Positions 1 through 8,939 of a stretch of 64,000 nt of DNA are shown in pieces; the stretch's first letter is position 1; the number at the start of each line of letters is the position of its first letter. The translations under genes were made by a program, and so were the position numbers. The notes beneath the pieces were generated by a model. It saw only the letters and a list, made by a program, of their open reading frames with translations, was not told the origin of the DNA and searched no databases. Origin of the DNA: Hyphomicrobiales bacterium (lineage in GTDB: Bacteria; Pseudomonadota; Alphaproteobacteria; Rhizobiales; Rhizobiaceae); assembly GCA_900469955.1 (NCBI GenBank), contig UBYX01000003.1, forward strand, positions 248,001-312,000, in the 5' to 3' direction.

Positions 1-840
1 GACCTCGCCGACCATTTCAAGCACATTATCCAAGAGCCCGAGGATCGCGTTGCTTTCCGGCGTGCGCAATGTCATGCGGATTTCGGCCGAACCCGGCGTG
101 ATACCGAAGACCGGCTTGCCCATCTGCACGCTTGTCAACGTGACGCGGCGAAAGCCTTTCGCAACCACGTCACCCGCCTCGAAGGTCTTGATGTTATCGA
201 TGATGCGTGCAACCGCCGTGGCCGGCGATATGCCGGTTTCCGGCATTGATGCGTGCGCTGTCTTGCCGGTAAGTTCGATGCACAGGCCCATCGAAGCGCA
301 GGTGATCTGGCCGGCCGCGACAGCGATATGGGCCAGCGGCAGGCCGGGCATGTTATGAATCGCGAAGGCGTAGTCGGGCGTGATCTCTGCGAATTTCGGA
401 TCGGCGAGCACGGCTTCCGCGCCATGCGCCGTCTCTTCCGCCGGCTGGAACAGCAGCACCGCCCTGCCCCGTGCCGGCCGTTGCCGGGAAATATGCCTGG
501 CAACGGCGGCCATCATGGTCATATGTCCATCGTGCCCGCACATATGCGCCTTGCCATCGACTCGCGAGCGATATGGAAGATCCGAAATCTCATGGATCTG
601 CAAAGCGTCGAGTTCGCAGCGCAACAGGACCGTCGGTCCAGCTTCCGCCCCATTGTAGACCAGTGCAACGCCATGCCCTCCCAGGCCGGTCAAGACTTGG
701 TCGGGCCGGGTGTCGGCAAGGAAGGAGACCACCTCACGTGCGGTCTCGGCTTCCTCACCGGAGAGTTCCGGAAACTGGTGTAACTTGTGCCGCCATGCCA
801 CGAGATGGGCAAACTCGGCATTGTCGAAAGGCGATTTCAT
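1..840 (-). CDS. M20-family amidohydrolase (partial, C-terminus outside window)
   Basis: Reading frame open at the left edge, so only about 280 N-terminal residues are visible. The N-terminal HQFPELSGEE stretch, the metal-site motif with C101 and H103 (HMCGHDGH) and the QPAEE motif (E135, E136) are typical of M20D amidohydrolases, which hydrolyse N-acyl amino acids or hippurate-like amides in the cytoplasm. ATG at 838-840 is chosen because the family's N-terminus begins close to it; the ribosome site is weak (AGAGAG about 12 bases upstream). It lies 67 bases downstream of a peptide-type solute-binding gene, so it is probably the third gene of a minus-strand uptake/hydrolysis operon continuing to the left. 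The exact amide substrate cannot be read from the sequence. Confidence 0.9.
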   Translation of the reverse strand, partial: MKSPFDNAEFAHLVAWRHKLHQFPELSGEEAETAREVVSFLADTRPDQVLTGLGGHGVALVYNGAEAGPTVLLRCELDALQIHEISDLPYRSRVDGKAHMCGHDGHMTMMAAVARHISRQRPARGRAVLLFQPAEETAHGAEAVLADPKFAEITPDYAFAIHNMPGLPLAHIAVAAGQITCASMGLCIELTGKTAHASMPETGISPATAVARIIDNIKTFEAGDVVAKGFRRVTLTSVQMGKPVFGITPGSAEIRMTLRTPESNAILGLLDNVLEMVGEV

Positions 841-907
841 GTTGAGCGCGAACTCTCTGTCGTTGTGGCCGGGGCCACTTGGCGTCAATGGGAACGGTGG
901 ACCGCCC

Positions 908-2482
908 CTAAGCGAAATGGGCCTTGCCGAAATTGGCATTGACCCCGGTAGAAGTGGTGATGAGATCCTTCAGGCGGTTGTCGTAGATGGTCGGATACTT
1001 CTGCTCGCACAGCCAGATCACTGGAGCCTCCTCCACGAGAAGCTTCTGAACCTCGGTATATAAAGCCTGGCGTTTTTCCTGGTTCAGCTCCACCGCCGCC
1101 GCTTCGAATAGCTCGTCAACCTTGTGGTTGGAATAGCCCGACGTGTTGGAGAACATCACGCCCTTGCGGATATTCGAGGAGATATAGGTGCGCGCCACCC
1201 CGAGCGCCGGGTCACCGTTCTGGTAGAGCTGGTTGCCGCTGATGTCGAAATCGCCGTTGCTGACGGCAGAGACCCAGCCGGCGAGATCATTGCTTTGCAA
1301 TTCGATCTTGATCCCTGCGGCGCCACAGGCCTGTCGGACATATTCGGCGATCCGGGTCCATGTGTCGCCGGCCGGAACCATAGTGAATTTCAGCGCGACA
1401 CGAATGCCGCTTGCGTCGGGCTTCAGGCCCATTTCGTCGAGCAGGGCCGCCGCCTTTTCGACGGAAGGCTCGTAAGTCTTCACATCGCCATCATAGAAGC
1501 GCATCGATGATGCGATTGGGCCGGTCGCCGCGTTGGCGAGGCCGAACATGATGCGGTCGCGCACGAAATTCCGGTCGATCAGGTGCATCAGCGCCTGCCG
1601 GAAGCGCTTGTCGTTCATGGGTGGGCGGCGGCAATTGAGTTCCACCCAAAGCATTGGCGAGAAATACTCATAACCGTCGGTTGTTATTTCCAAATGCTCC
1701 AGATCGGCCAGGCGCGCAGCATCGAACGGCTCGATATCCTGCCACTGCGCAAGCTGCGTTTCGCCCTGTTCCAGGGAGACCGAGCGCGAAGCGGCATCGG
1801 GAATGACGCGATAGAAGATTTCCTTCAGCTTCGGTTGTCCCTCACGGTAGTAGCCGTCGAATGCTGCAAGGCGGATATGCGAACCCTTGACCCATTCGGC
1901 GAGACGAAACGGGCCCGTGCCAATCGGCTCCTGCTCGGCTCCGGCTTTGCGGAAATCCTTTCCTTCCAGAAGATGGCGCGGCACCATGGGCGCCGACGCC
2001 GTCTCAAAAGCCATTAGGAAGGCCGGGAAAGGCTTTTTCAGCTTGAATACCACCGTGTGATCATCGGGCGCGGAGATTTCTTCGCAGCGATTGAACACAT
2101 CACGGGCCCGCGGATGAACTTCCGGCAACATTGTTTTGCAAGAGAAGACCACATCCGCTGAAGTGAAAGGCTGGCCGTCATGCCATTTGGCATTCTTGGC
2201 AAGATGGAACGTGTAGGTCAGCCCGTCCTCAGAAACGTCCCACCTGTCAGCAAGCAGGGGCTGCGGCGTCAGATCCTTGGCGTAGGAAAGCAGACCCTCA
2301 TACATCTTGCCGGCGACGACGCCCGTCGGCGTCTGCTGGTTTAGACCCAGATTGAGGATCGGCGGCTCCGGATTGACGATCGACGTCAGCGTGTCGACGC
2401 CCTCCTTAGCATAGGCATGCTCCGAAAAAATGGTGGAGCCGAACATAGCAGCCATCATCACATTGAATTCCCGCCGATTCAT
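908..2482 (-). CDS. ABC transporter solute-binding protein, peptide/nickel family (SBP_bac_5)
   Basis: Periplasmic binding protein of about 524 residues with the normal family length. The mature part starts near VDTLTSIVNPEPP and contains the family pattern LADRWDVSEDGLTYTF followed by KWHDGQPF and ADVVFS. The start ATG at 2480-2482 is preferred over an in-frame start 36 bases upstream because it has a GGAGAG ribosome site 5 bases away and gives an N-terminus MNRREF followed by a hydrophobic export segment. It is flanked by a second, unrelated type of binding protein (76 bases upstream) and an M20 amidohydrolase (downstream). No permease or ATPase for either binding protein is in the window, so they would have to lie to the left. 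Substrate unknown. Confidence 0.92.
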   Translation of the reverse strand: MNRREFNVMMAAMFGSTIFSEHAYAKEGVDTLTSIVNPEPPILNLGLNQQTPTGVVAGKMYEGLLSYAKDLTPQPLLADRWDVSEDGLTYTFHLAKNAKWHDGQPFTSADVVFSCKTMLPEVHPRARDVFNRCEEISAPDDHTVVFKLKKPFPAFLMAFETASAPMVPRHLLEGKDFRKAGAEQEPIGTGPFRLAEWVKGSHIRLAAFDGYYREGQPKLKEIFYRVIPDAASRSVSLEQGETQLAQWQDIEPFDAARLADLEHLEITTDGYEYFSPMLWVELNCRRPPMNDKRFRQALMHLIDRNFVRDRIMFGLANAATGPIASSMRFYDGDVKTYEPSVEKAAALLDEMGLKPDASGIRVALKFTMVPAGDTWTRIAEYVRQACGAAGIKIELQSNDLAGWVSAVSNGDFDISGNQLYQNGDPALGVARTYISSNIRKGVMFSNTSGYSNHKVDELFEAAAVELNQEKRQALYTEVQKLLVEEAPVIWLCEQKYPTIYDNRLKDLITTSTGVNANFGKAHFA

Positions 2483-2558
2483 CAATCTCTCCTTTGCGAT
2501 TGGCGCTGTTCGATGCACGGCCCTCCTCCCTCGAAGGCGCCGAGGTCGTTCGACCGAG

Positions 2559-3794
2559 CTATTTTTTCGTGATCAGTGAGCAGGCGGATTTTTCAAGTGG
2601 CTGGAACGCATGTTCGGCGCTGACGGTCGCGAGCAGCTTGTAATAGTCCCACGGCTTCTTCGATTCCTCGGGCTTCTTGACCTCAAACAGGTACATGTCA
2701 TGCACCACGCGACCGTCTTGGCGGATGGCACCCTTGTAGAAGAGGTCCTGCACTGGCAGTTCACGCATCTTCGCCATCACTGCCTTGGTTTCGTCTGTGC
2801 CGGCAGCTTCGATTGCTTTGAGATAATGCAGGACCGAAGAATAGGTGCCGGTCTGCAGCATGTTGGGCATCGCATTCACTTTTTCCGCAAAGCGCGTCGA
2901 CCAGGTCCGAGTTTCCTCGTTCATGTCCCAGTAGGACGCCTCCGTGATAGTGAGGCCCTGGGCCTCAGTGAGGCCAACGCCATGCACGTCGTTGATGAAA
3001 GCCGCCAGCGTCGCAAGCTTTTGTCCGCCCTGGGTCAGGCCGAACTGTGCCGCCTGCTTGATCGAATTGATTGTGTCGCCGCCGGCATTGGCAAGTGCCA
3101 CAACCTTGGCGCCTGAGCTTTGGGCGGTCAAAAGCGCAGAGGCGAAGTCACTAGTCCCGACGGGAAGCCTGACATTACCCACGACCTTGCCGCCCTGCGC
3201 AGCCACGACTTCGCCTGTATCCTTTTCCAGACCGTGACCAAAAGCGTAGTCGGCGGTCACGAAATACCAGCTGTCGAAGCCGGCGCCGACCAGTGCCTGA
3301 CCGGTGCTGTGGGCGATGGCATAGGTATCATAGGCCCAATGGAGCACGTAAGGCCCGCATAGGTCGTTGGTGATGCGTACCGATCCCGGCGAACTCAGCG
3401 CAATGATCTTGTTCTTCTGCTTGGCAACCTCGATCACCGCCAGCGCCGGAGATGACGACGCAACATCAAGAATGGCATCGACCTTTTCCTCATCCAGCCA
3501 TTTGCGGGCAATGGATGCTGCGATGTCGGGCTTGTTCTGGTGGTCGGCGAAGATCACTTCCACGGTTTTGCCGAGTACCTTGCCGCCGAACTCCTCCACC
3601 GCCATCTGTGCTGCGGTGACCGCGCCCTTGCCGGTGATGTCTGCATAGACCCCGGTCATGTCCTCGATCAGCCCAATGCGGACTATATCGTCGCTGATTG
3701 CCGCATCTTGCGCAATCGCCAGCGCTGCCGGAATGATCGATGTCGCCGCCAGGGTTGCCAGATACAAGCCCGCGGTTGTCTCGCGTTTCCTCAT
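2559..3794 (-). CDS. ABC transporter solute-binding protein, branched-chain amino acid type (Peripla_BP_6)
   Basis: About 411 residues, type I periplasmic fold. A signal peptide ends near AIAQDA, and the mature protein starts with the IVRIGLIEDMTGVYADITG pattern seen in LivK-like proteins. ATG at 3792-3794 is preferred because AAGGGA lies 8 bases upstream and the signal peptide then starts at MRKRETT; the longer frame back to 3893 has no signal-like start. First gene of the minus-strand operon, transcribed away from the regulator at 4189. LivK-type proteins bind branched amino acids but also many aromatic or small organic acids, so the ligand here is open. Two binding proteins of different fold in one operon suggest two ligands or components of two transporters. 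Confidence 0.92.
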   Translation of the reverse strand: MRKRETTAGLYLATLAATSIIPAALAIAQDAAISDDIVRIGLIEDMTGVYADITGKGAVTAAQMAVEEFGGKVLGKTVEVIFADHQNKPDIAASIARKWLDEEKVDAILDVASSSPALAVIEVAKQKNKIIALSSPGSVRITNDLCGPYVLHWAYDTYAIAHSTGQALVGAGFDSWYFVTADYAFGHGLEKDTGEVVAAQGGKVVGNVRLPVGTSDFASALLTAQSSGAKVVALANAGGDTINSIKQAAQFGLTQGGQKLATLAAFINDVHGVGLTEAQGLTITEASYWDMNEETRTWSTRFAEKVNAMPNMLQTGTYSSVLHYLKAIEAAGTDETKAVMAKMRELPVQDLFYKGAIRQDGRVVHDMYLFEVKKPEESKKPWDYYKLLATVSAEHAFQPLEKSACSLITKK

Positions 3795-4073
3795 TTGTCG
3801 TTCCCTTATTATCTTTATTTGACGCATCTCCCGAATGCGCTGACGACACATTAGGTAAGGCATGGATGTGTCTTCAATGTCTTTGAGCCACACTTCGCGA
3901 GACGCTTAATGTTGCCTGACGACAGAAGAGGACGGAAAATGCCGAGGCCACGGGTTGGCGTCATAGATGGTGAGGCTTCAAAGCAACGTCATCCCGACGT
4001 TGGCCGCCACCTTACGAGTGGTGCGCCATAGGGTCTCGGTGCTTTTTCTTGCGGGGTCCCAAACGCGGAGCCC

Positions 4074-4092
4074 AATGTGCTTGATCCACACG
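4074..4092. promoter_or_regulatory. Putative operator copy 1 (TGTG-N7-CACA)
   Basis: AATGTG, seven bases, CACACG. Same half-sites and same 7-base spacer as the dyads centred near 4115 and 6216. Centre-to-centre distance to copy 2 is 32 bases, about three helical turns. It lies in the intergenic region between the minus-strand binding-protein operon and the regulator gene. Seen in sequence; binding by the regulator at 4189 is inference. Confidence 0.55.
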
Positions 4093-4104
4093 GACAGCGC
4101 CGCC

Positions 4105-4125
4105 TAATGTGAACAATACACATTA
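4105..4125. promoter_or_regulatory. Putative operator copy 2, perfect dyad TAATGTG-N7-CACATTA
   Basis: A perfect 7-base inverted repeat with a 7-base spacer, 64 bases upstream of the regulator start. Together with copy 1 it could control both the regulator and the divergent binding-protein operon. The 294-base stretch 3895-4188 holds nothing else that I recognise. Confidence 0.65.
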
Positions 4126-4188
4126 TCAGTTGCGCATAAACGTGGCAGTTCGATTAATGCCATCATCGCGGTGAAACGGAGCTAGACC

Positions 4189-6141
4189 ATGTCGAACGAA
4201 GTCGGCGCCACGCCAATTGGACTGCGAGCCAACGGTGGTGCCGAGGCCGCGCACTACTACCGGCGCCTATTGGAGCTGCTCGGCAGCAATGCGCCGCTCT
4301 CGAGCTTCGAGCAATTGGCGGGCGGCGCAAAGACTACCCTTTGGGAAGACGGCTATGCGGAGGCGATCGGCGACGCCATCGCCACGGCGGTGCGATTGCG
4401 TGAGAATTTCGAACTCAAGCGCAAGCGCGAGGTGGAGCTCTCCGCGCTTTACGACACAGCGCGCGACCTGTCCGCCCTTCGCGACACGGATCAGATCCTG
4501 CAGGCAATCGTACGGCGCGCCCGGCAACTGGTCGGCAGCGATATTGCCTATCTCTCCGCCGCAGACGAGGAACATGGCGATTTCTACGTGCGCACGACAG
4601 AAGGCGTAATCTCCCAGGATTTCGGACGGATCCGGGTGCCCCGCAATATCGGCGTCTGTGGCAGTGTCGCCCGGACACGGCGACCCTTTTACTCAAGCAA
4701 TTACTCTGCGGACCGCAATTTCGACCACGACACCGGCATCGACCGGGCCATCAGCGGCGAAGGTATTATTTCCATTCTCGGAATTCCCCTGGAACTCGAA
4801 GCGTATGTCATGGGCGTGCTCTTCGTCGGCGACCGCTATGTACGGACCTATACGCCGCAGGAACGATCGGTACTTTCCTCGCTCGGCACATTCGCCGCAC
4901 TGGCGATCGAAAATGCCAGGCTGCTCGAAGAAGCGCAGCGGGCCCTGTTCCTGGCGAAAGATGCCAATTCCGCTCTGCGCGCAAAAGCCGACGACATCGA
5001 ACAGGCTGCCGTCGCCCACGAACAACTCACAGAACTGATCGCCCGCGGTGGAACGCTCGACGACCTTGTGAACCGGGTCTCGAATTTGTTGAAGGGGCAG
5101 GTCGGCGTCGTCGACGAAAGCAGGAACCTGATATCAGGCGAGCTTTCTGGCGATCTCGCCGACGAGGAGCTGGCGCGCGCCATACGCGAGAGCGATCGTC
5201 TCGGCAGATCCGTCGCTTTTCCAGCCGATGACGGCAGCACCACCGTCGTTGCCGCCGTAATGGGCGGCTCGACCCGCTGGGGTGCCTTGCTCCTCACACG
5301 CAGCAGGCCGCTATCCCCATCCGAAACCCGCACCCTGGAACGTAGCGCGATCGTGACCGGCATCGTGTTGCTTTCGCTGGACCGGATCGCGCAAATTGCC
5401 CACCGCAATGTCGTCGATACGGTTTCGGCACTGCTGCGCGGCACCAGCGATCCGTTTTCGCCCGAAAGCGCACGGCGCCTGCCGCCAGGCATCTCCCTGT
5501 CCTGGCCGATCACGCTGATGCTGGTGGAACTGGAGACGATTACATCGGCGCAGGCCTCCTCGGCGCTGCGCTCCACTCTGGCTGGCCGCGACACGATTTT
5601 CGCCGAGTTCAACGGCGATCTGGCGATCGTTACCAATGCACCTGGACCGGAGCGTCTAGCACGACGGATTTCGGAGAAGCTGGAGGAGGCTTTCGGCCAG
5701 ACATACACTATCGTCATTTCCGATCCGATACCGGCCGTGGACAAGGTCCCCGCCGAATACGAGGCCCTGCGTCGCTGCGTAAATCTCATCCGCGGTCTCG
5801 ATCAGCGAGGCCGGGTAACGTTCGAAAAGAGTTTCTCGATCTACGCGCTACTCTTCCAAAACAAGGCGGAAGACACGATCGCCTCTTTCCTCCGCACCTC
5901 CGTCGGCACACTCGTCGAGCAGGATGAGAAGCGCAAAAGCCAGCTGGCAGTCACGTTGCTGACTTATCTCGACACGGGGCGCAGCGTGCAGAAGGCCGCC
6001 GAGATACTTGGTGTCCATGTCAATACCATGCGCCAGCGTCTCGATGCGATTTCCCAGATCAACCCGGACTGGTCTGATCCCTGCAAAAGCCTGGAAGTGC
6101 ATATCGCCCTGCGCCTGCACATGCTGCGGGAGAGGATTTGA
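4189..6141 (+). CDS. GAF-domain, PucR/CdaR-type transcriptional regulator
   Basis: 650 residues. Residues about 98-245 read as a GAF sensor domain (LVGSDIAYLSAADEE, then LGIPLELE and LGTFAALAIENARLLEEA). The last about 60 residues are the PucR C-terminal helix-turn-helix (LLTYLDTGRSVQKAAEILGV, then HVNTMRQRLD). A coiled-coil-like linker near residues 240-290 connects the two. ATG 4189 follows a CGGAGC-like ribosome site. Regulators of this build usually activate or repress catabolic operons in response to a small ligand. It sits between the divergent binding-protein operon and mvaA, and repeated TGTG-N7-CACA dyads occur on both sides, so it is the likely regulator of both. The ligand (perhaps mevalonate or a CoA ester) is a guess. 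Confidence 0.9.
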   Translation: MSNEVGATPIGLRANGGAEAAHYYRRLLELLGSNAPLSSFEQLAGGAKTTLWEDGYAEAIGDAIATAVRLRENFELKRKREVELSALYDTARDLSALRDTDQILQAIVRRARQLVGSDIAYLSAADEEHGDFYVRTTEGVISQDFGRIRVPRNIGVCGSVARTRRPFYSSNYSADRNFDHDTGIDRAISGEGIISILGIPLELEAYVMGVLFVGDRYVRTYTPQERSVLSSLGTFAALAIENARLLEEAQRALFLAKDANSALRAKADDIEQAAVAHEQLTELIARGGTLDDLVNRVSNLLKGQVGVVDESRNLISGELSGDLADEELARAIRESDRLGRSVAFPADDGSTTVVAAVMGGSTRWGALLLTRSRPLSPSETRTLERSAIVTGIVLLSLDRIAQIAHRNVVDTVSALLRGTSDPFSPESARRLPPGISLSWPITLMLVELETITSAQASSALRSTLAGRDTIFAEFNGDLAIVTNAPGPERLARRISEKLEEAFGQTYTIVISDPIPAVDKVPAEYEALRRCVNLIRGLDQRGRVTFEKSFSIYALLFQNKAEDTIASFLRTSVGTLVEQDEKRKSQLAVTLLTYLDTGRSVQKAAEILGVHVNTMRQRLDAISQINPDWSDPCKSLEVHIALRLHMLRERI

Positions 6142-6185
6142 ACACGGCAATGGCGCCGATTTGTCACGCCAGGAACTATAGCAAC

Positions 6186-6225
6186 TTGACAGAGATCCAG
6201 GAGTTCAGTGTGCATCACGCACATT
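6186..6225 (+). promoter_or_regulatory. mvaA promoter: TTGACA -35 and overlapping operator copy 3
   Basis: TTGACA at 6186-6191 is a consensus -35. Where a -10 would fall, 17-18 bases further on, lies the dyad AGTGTG-N7-CACATT (6207-6225), the third copy of the TGTG-N7-CACA motif. An operator at the -10 position suggests repression, but no good -10 hexamer is visible, which could also mean activator dependence. A second looser dyad, CCCACA (6242-6247) and TGTGGG (6268-6273), lies just before the mvaA start at 6285. Confidence 0.5.
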
Positions 6226-6284
6226 GTCTCGCATGATGATGCCCACATAGGTTCTACAAAAATACATTGTGGGAGATCTGACTC

Positions 6285-7556
6285 ATGCCGGTAAACAGCC
6301 GCGTTCCAGGCTTTTATAAGCTTTCTCCATCGGAACGTTTCCAGACGATCGTCAGGCTCAGCGACTTGCCGGAGCATGAAATCGCAAATCTGGCCTCCGC
6401 CGATGCAGACATGCTGATGATCGCTGACCGCATGATCGAAAACGCCGTCGGAACCCTCTCCGTACCACTCGGCATCGCGGCCAACTTCACCATCAACGGG
6501 CGCGATTACCTGATCCCGATGGCAACCGAGGAGCCGTCGGTTGTTGCCGCCGCCAGTAACATGGCTTCGGTCGCTCGCATTCACGGCGGTTTCCATACGT
6601 CAAGCGATCAGCCGATTATGATTTCGCAGATCCAGCTGGTGGGTGCGAAAGATCCACAGGCCGCTCGCCTTCGGCTCTATGAACACCGCCGGGATCTACT
6701 CGATCTTGCCAATGAGCAGGATCCGTTGCTGGTCAAGCTCGGTGGCGGCGCCAAGGATATCGAGGTGCGCATTGTCGAGGCAATGGACAAGACCTATGTG
6801 GTCCTGCATCTGATCGTTGACGTTCGCGATGCCATGGGTGCCAACGCGGTCAACACGATGGCGGAGGCGCTGGCGCCTCTGGTATCGGAGATCGGCGGTG
6901 GGCGCGTGCGTCTGCGCATCCTTTCCAACAAGGCCGATCTGAGGCTCGCTCGTGTCCGCGCTATTTACGATGCCGAGGCGCTTGGTGGTCCGGACGTGGT
7001 CGATGGCATAATAGACGCCTACGCATTTGCTGCCGCCGATCCCTATCGCGCCGCCACCCACAACAAGGGCATCATGAACGGCATCACGGCCGTGGTGCTG
7101 GCTACTGGTAACGACACCCGTGCAGTCGAGGCCGGCGCACATTCCCATGCGGCCGCGGCCGGCCGCTACACCTCGCTCTCTCACTATGAAAAGAATGAAG
7201 CCGGCAACCTCGTCGCCACTATGGAGGTTCCGATGGCCGTCGGGCTTGTCGGCGGTGCCACCAAAACCCATCCGGTGGCCCAGGCCGCCGTCAAGCTACT
7301 CGGGGTTAAGAGCGCCCAGGAATTGGCCGAGGTCATTGTCGCTGTTGGACTTTCCCAAAACACAGGCGCCTTGCGCGCTCTGGCGGCGGAAGGCATCCAG
7401 AAGGGCCATATGTCACTCCACGCCCGCAACATCGCTGTCGCGGCCGGGGCGACTGCAAACGAAATCGAAGACGTCGTATCTCGCCTGAGACGGGAGGGTC
7501 ATGTTCGCATGGACAAGGCCGAAGCTATTCTGGCCGAGCTCAGACAGTCCCGTTGA
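6285..7556 (+). CDS. mvaA: Hydroxymethylglutaryl-CoA reductase, degradative class II
   Basis: 423 residues, the usual class II length. It interconverts mevalonate plus CoA and HMG-CoA with NAD(H); in bacteria lacking the mevalonate pathway it works in the oxidative direction. Counterparts of the Pseudomonas mevalonii catalytic residues are visible: E83 in TEEPSVVA, K261 in HNKGIMNGI, D277 in GND, and H375 in KGHMSLHARN. N265 and the DAMGAN motif are also present. ATG 6285 has GGGAG 8-9 bases upstream. First gene of a plus-strand operon with CoA-transferase, enoyl-CoA hydratase and HMG-CoA lyase genes, which points to mevalonate breakdown rather than isoprenoid synthesis. A terminator-like hairpin follows the gene. 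Confidence 0.95.
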   Translation: MPVNSRVPGFYKLSPSERFQTIVRLSDLPEHEIANLASADADMLMIADRMIENAVGTLSVPLGIAANFTINGRDYLIPMATEEPSVVAAASNMASVARIHGGFHTSSDQPIMISQIQLVGAKDPQAARLRLYEHRRDLLDLANEQDPLLVKLGGGAKDIEVRIVEAMDKTYVVLHLIVDVRDAMGANAVNTMAEALAPLVSEIGGGRVRLRILSNKADLRLARVRAIYDAEALGGPDVVDGIIDAYAFAAADPYRAATHNKGIMNGITAVVLATGNDTRAVEAGAHSHAAAAGRYTSLSHYEKNEAGNLVATMEVPMAVGLVGGATKTHPVAQAAVKLLGVKSAQELAEVIVAVGLSQNTGALRALAAEGIQKGHMSLHARNIAVAAGATANEIEDVVSRLRREGHVRMDKAEAILAELRQSR

Positions 7557-7604
7557 TCGGGAGGCCGATTGCGGCCATACGAAGTCGGGCATGACGATGG
7601 TAGC

Positions 7605-7640
7605 AAAACCCGCTCTCGGCCAGGCTCAGAGTGGGTTTTT
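7605..7640 (+). terminator. Terminator-like hairpin inside the mva operon
   Basis: AAAACCCGCTCT (7605-7616) pairs with AGAGTGGGTTTT (7628-7639) with one G-T wobble, an 11-base loop, and a T-run ending at 7640. It lies in the 144-base gap between mvaA and the CoA-transferase gene, so it could partly terminate transcription and lower expression of the three downstream genes. Confidence 0.6.
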
Positions 7641-7700
7641 ATCGAGCCGCAATGGCGCTGATGGTGAATGAGAAGCACATTTCCGGAGTTGGAAGGACAA

Positions 7701-8939
7701 ATGGCAGAAAAAACTGACGAGAGCTGGAAAAGCCGCCGGCCCGGTCCCCTGGCGGGGGTTACCGTTCTGGATATTACCCGCGTCGTCGCCGGCCCGTTCT
7801 GCTCAATGCTTCTGGCCGACCTCGGCGCCACGGTCATCAAGGTGGAACACCCTGATGAGCCCGACTATGCCCGCACGTTCCCGCCCTTCGTTAATTCGGA
7901 CGAGGAGCAATTGAGCGCCTTCTTCACCCAGTTCAACCGCAACAAGCTCGGCATCACGCTTAATCTGAAATCACCGGAAGGCAAGAAATTGCTGCGCAAG
8001 CTGGTGGCCAAGGTCGACATTCTCGTCGAGAATTTCCGCCCGGGTACGATGGAAAAGCTCGGCCTCGGCTTTGATACGTTGAGCGCCGTCAATCCGAAGC
8101 TCGTCTATACCGGCATCAGCGGCTTTGGCCGGACCGGCCCCAACGCCTCAAAGCCCGCATATGACAACACTGGACAGGCGGCGGGCGGGCTCTGGTCGAT
8201 GAACGGTTATCCTGATCGCCCGCCGGTGCGGGTCGGCACTATCATCGGTGATCTCTCCGCGTCGCTCTACGCGGCCATCGGCACCCTCGCCGCCCTGCGT
8301 GAGGCGGAACTTACCGGCAAAGGCCAGGTGGTAGATGTGTCGCAGCAAGATTCCGTGCTGACGCTGACCGAAAACGCGGTCGTGCGTTATACCGCACAAA
8401 AAGAAGTTGCCTCGCCGCTCGGCAACGATCACCCCTTCGTTCGTCCTTACGGCCAGTTTCCCTGCAAGGACGGCTACGTCTTCTTCGGCGGCTATACCGA
8501 TAAATTCTGGGCCATCACCTGCAACCTGTTCGGCGAACCGGACAAGGCGACCGATCCGGAAATCGACACGATGGAAAAACGCTTCGATCCCGTGGTGGCG
8601 GAAAACAAGGTCAAGCCGCTGCTTGAGCGCTGGTTCTCCGCCTACACAAAAGCGGAACTGGAAGAGATGGCCGGCGACAAGGTGCCACTCAGCGCCATCA
8701 AGACGGTTGCGGAAGTGGTAGAGGACCCGCATATCGCCGCCCGCAACATGATCGTCGACGTGCCAGTCGGAGCCAAGATGATCGGCATGTTCGGACTGCC
8801 AATCAAGCTGTCCGGTCGAAAGGAGGCGCCGAATGAGAAAGCGCCGGCTCCCGGTGAACACAATCGCTTGGTGTTCTCTAGACTTGCCGACATTGCCGAA
8901 GACGAGCTGGAAAAACTCAAGACGGCCGGAGCAATCTGA
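7701..8939 (+). CDS. CaiB/BaiF (family III) CoA-transferase
   Basis: 412 residues. The N-terminal PGPLAGVTVLDITRVVAGPF and the MLLADLGATVIKVEHP pattern are diagnostic for family III CoA-transferases, which move CoA between carboxylic acids through an aspartyl-CoA intermediate. D155 in AYDNTGQA is the expected catalytic aspartate. ATG 7701 is chosen over an in-frame ATG at 7668 because GGAAGG lies just upstream. The stop overlaps the next start by one base (TGATG). With mvaA and mvaB around it, plausible substrates are mevalonate, anhydromevalonate, 3-hydroxy-3-methylglutarate or 3-methylglutaconate; the human relative SUGCT uses glutarate and 3-hydroxy-3-methylglutarate. The choice is not decided by sequence. 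Confidence 0.92.
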   Translation: MAEKTDESWKSRRPGPLAGVTVLDITRVVAGPFCSMLLADLGATVIKVEHPDEPDYARTFPPFVNSDEEQLSAFFTQFNRNKLGITLNLKSPEGKKLLRKLVAKVDILVENFRPGTMEKLGLGFDTLSAVNPKLVYTGISGFGRTGPNASKPAYDNTGQAAGGLWSMNGYPDRPPVRVGTIIGDLSASLYAAIGTLAALREAELTGKGQVVDVSQQDSVLTLTENAVVRYTAQKEVASPLGNDHPFVRPYGQFPCKDGYVFFGGYTDKFWAITCNLFGEPDKATDPEIDTMEKRFDPVVAENKVKPLLERWFSAYTKAELEEMAGDKVPLSAIKTVAEVVEDPHIAARNMIVDVPVGAKMIGMFGLPIKLSGRKEAPNEKAPAPGEHNRLVFSRLADIAEDELEKLKTAGAI

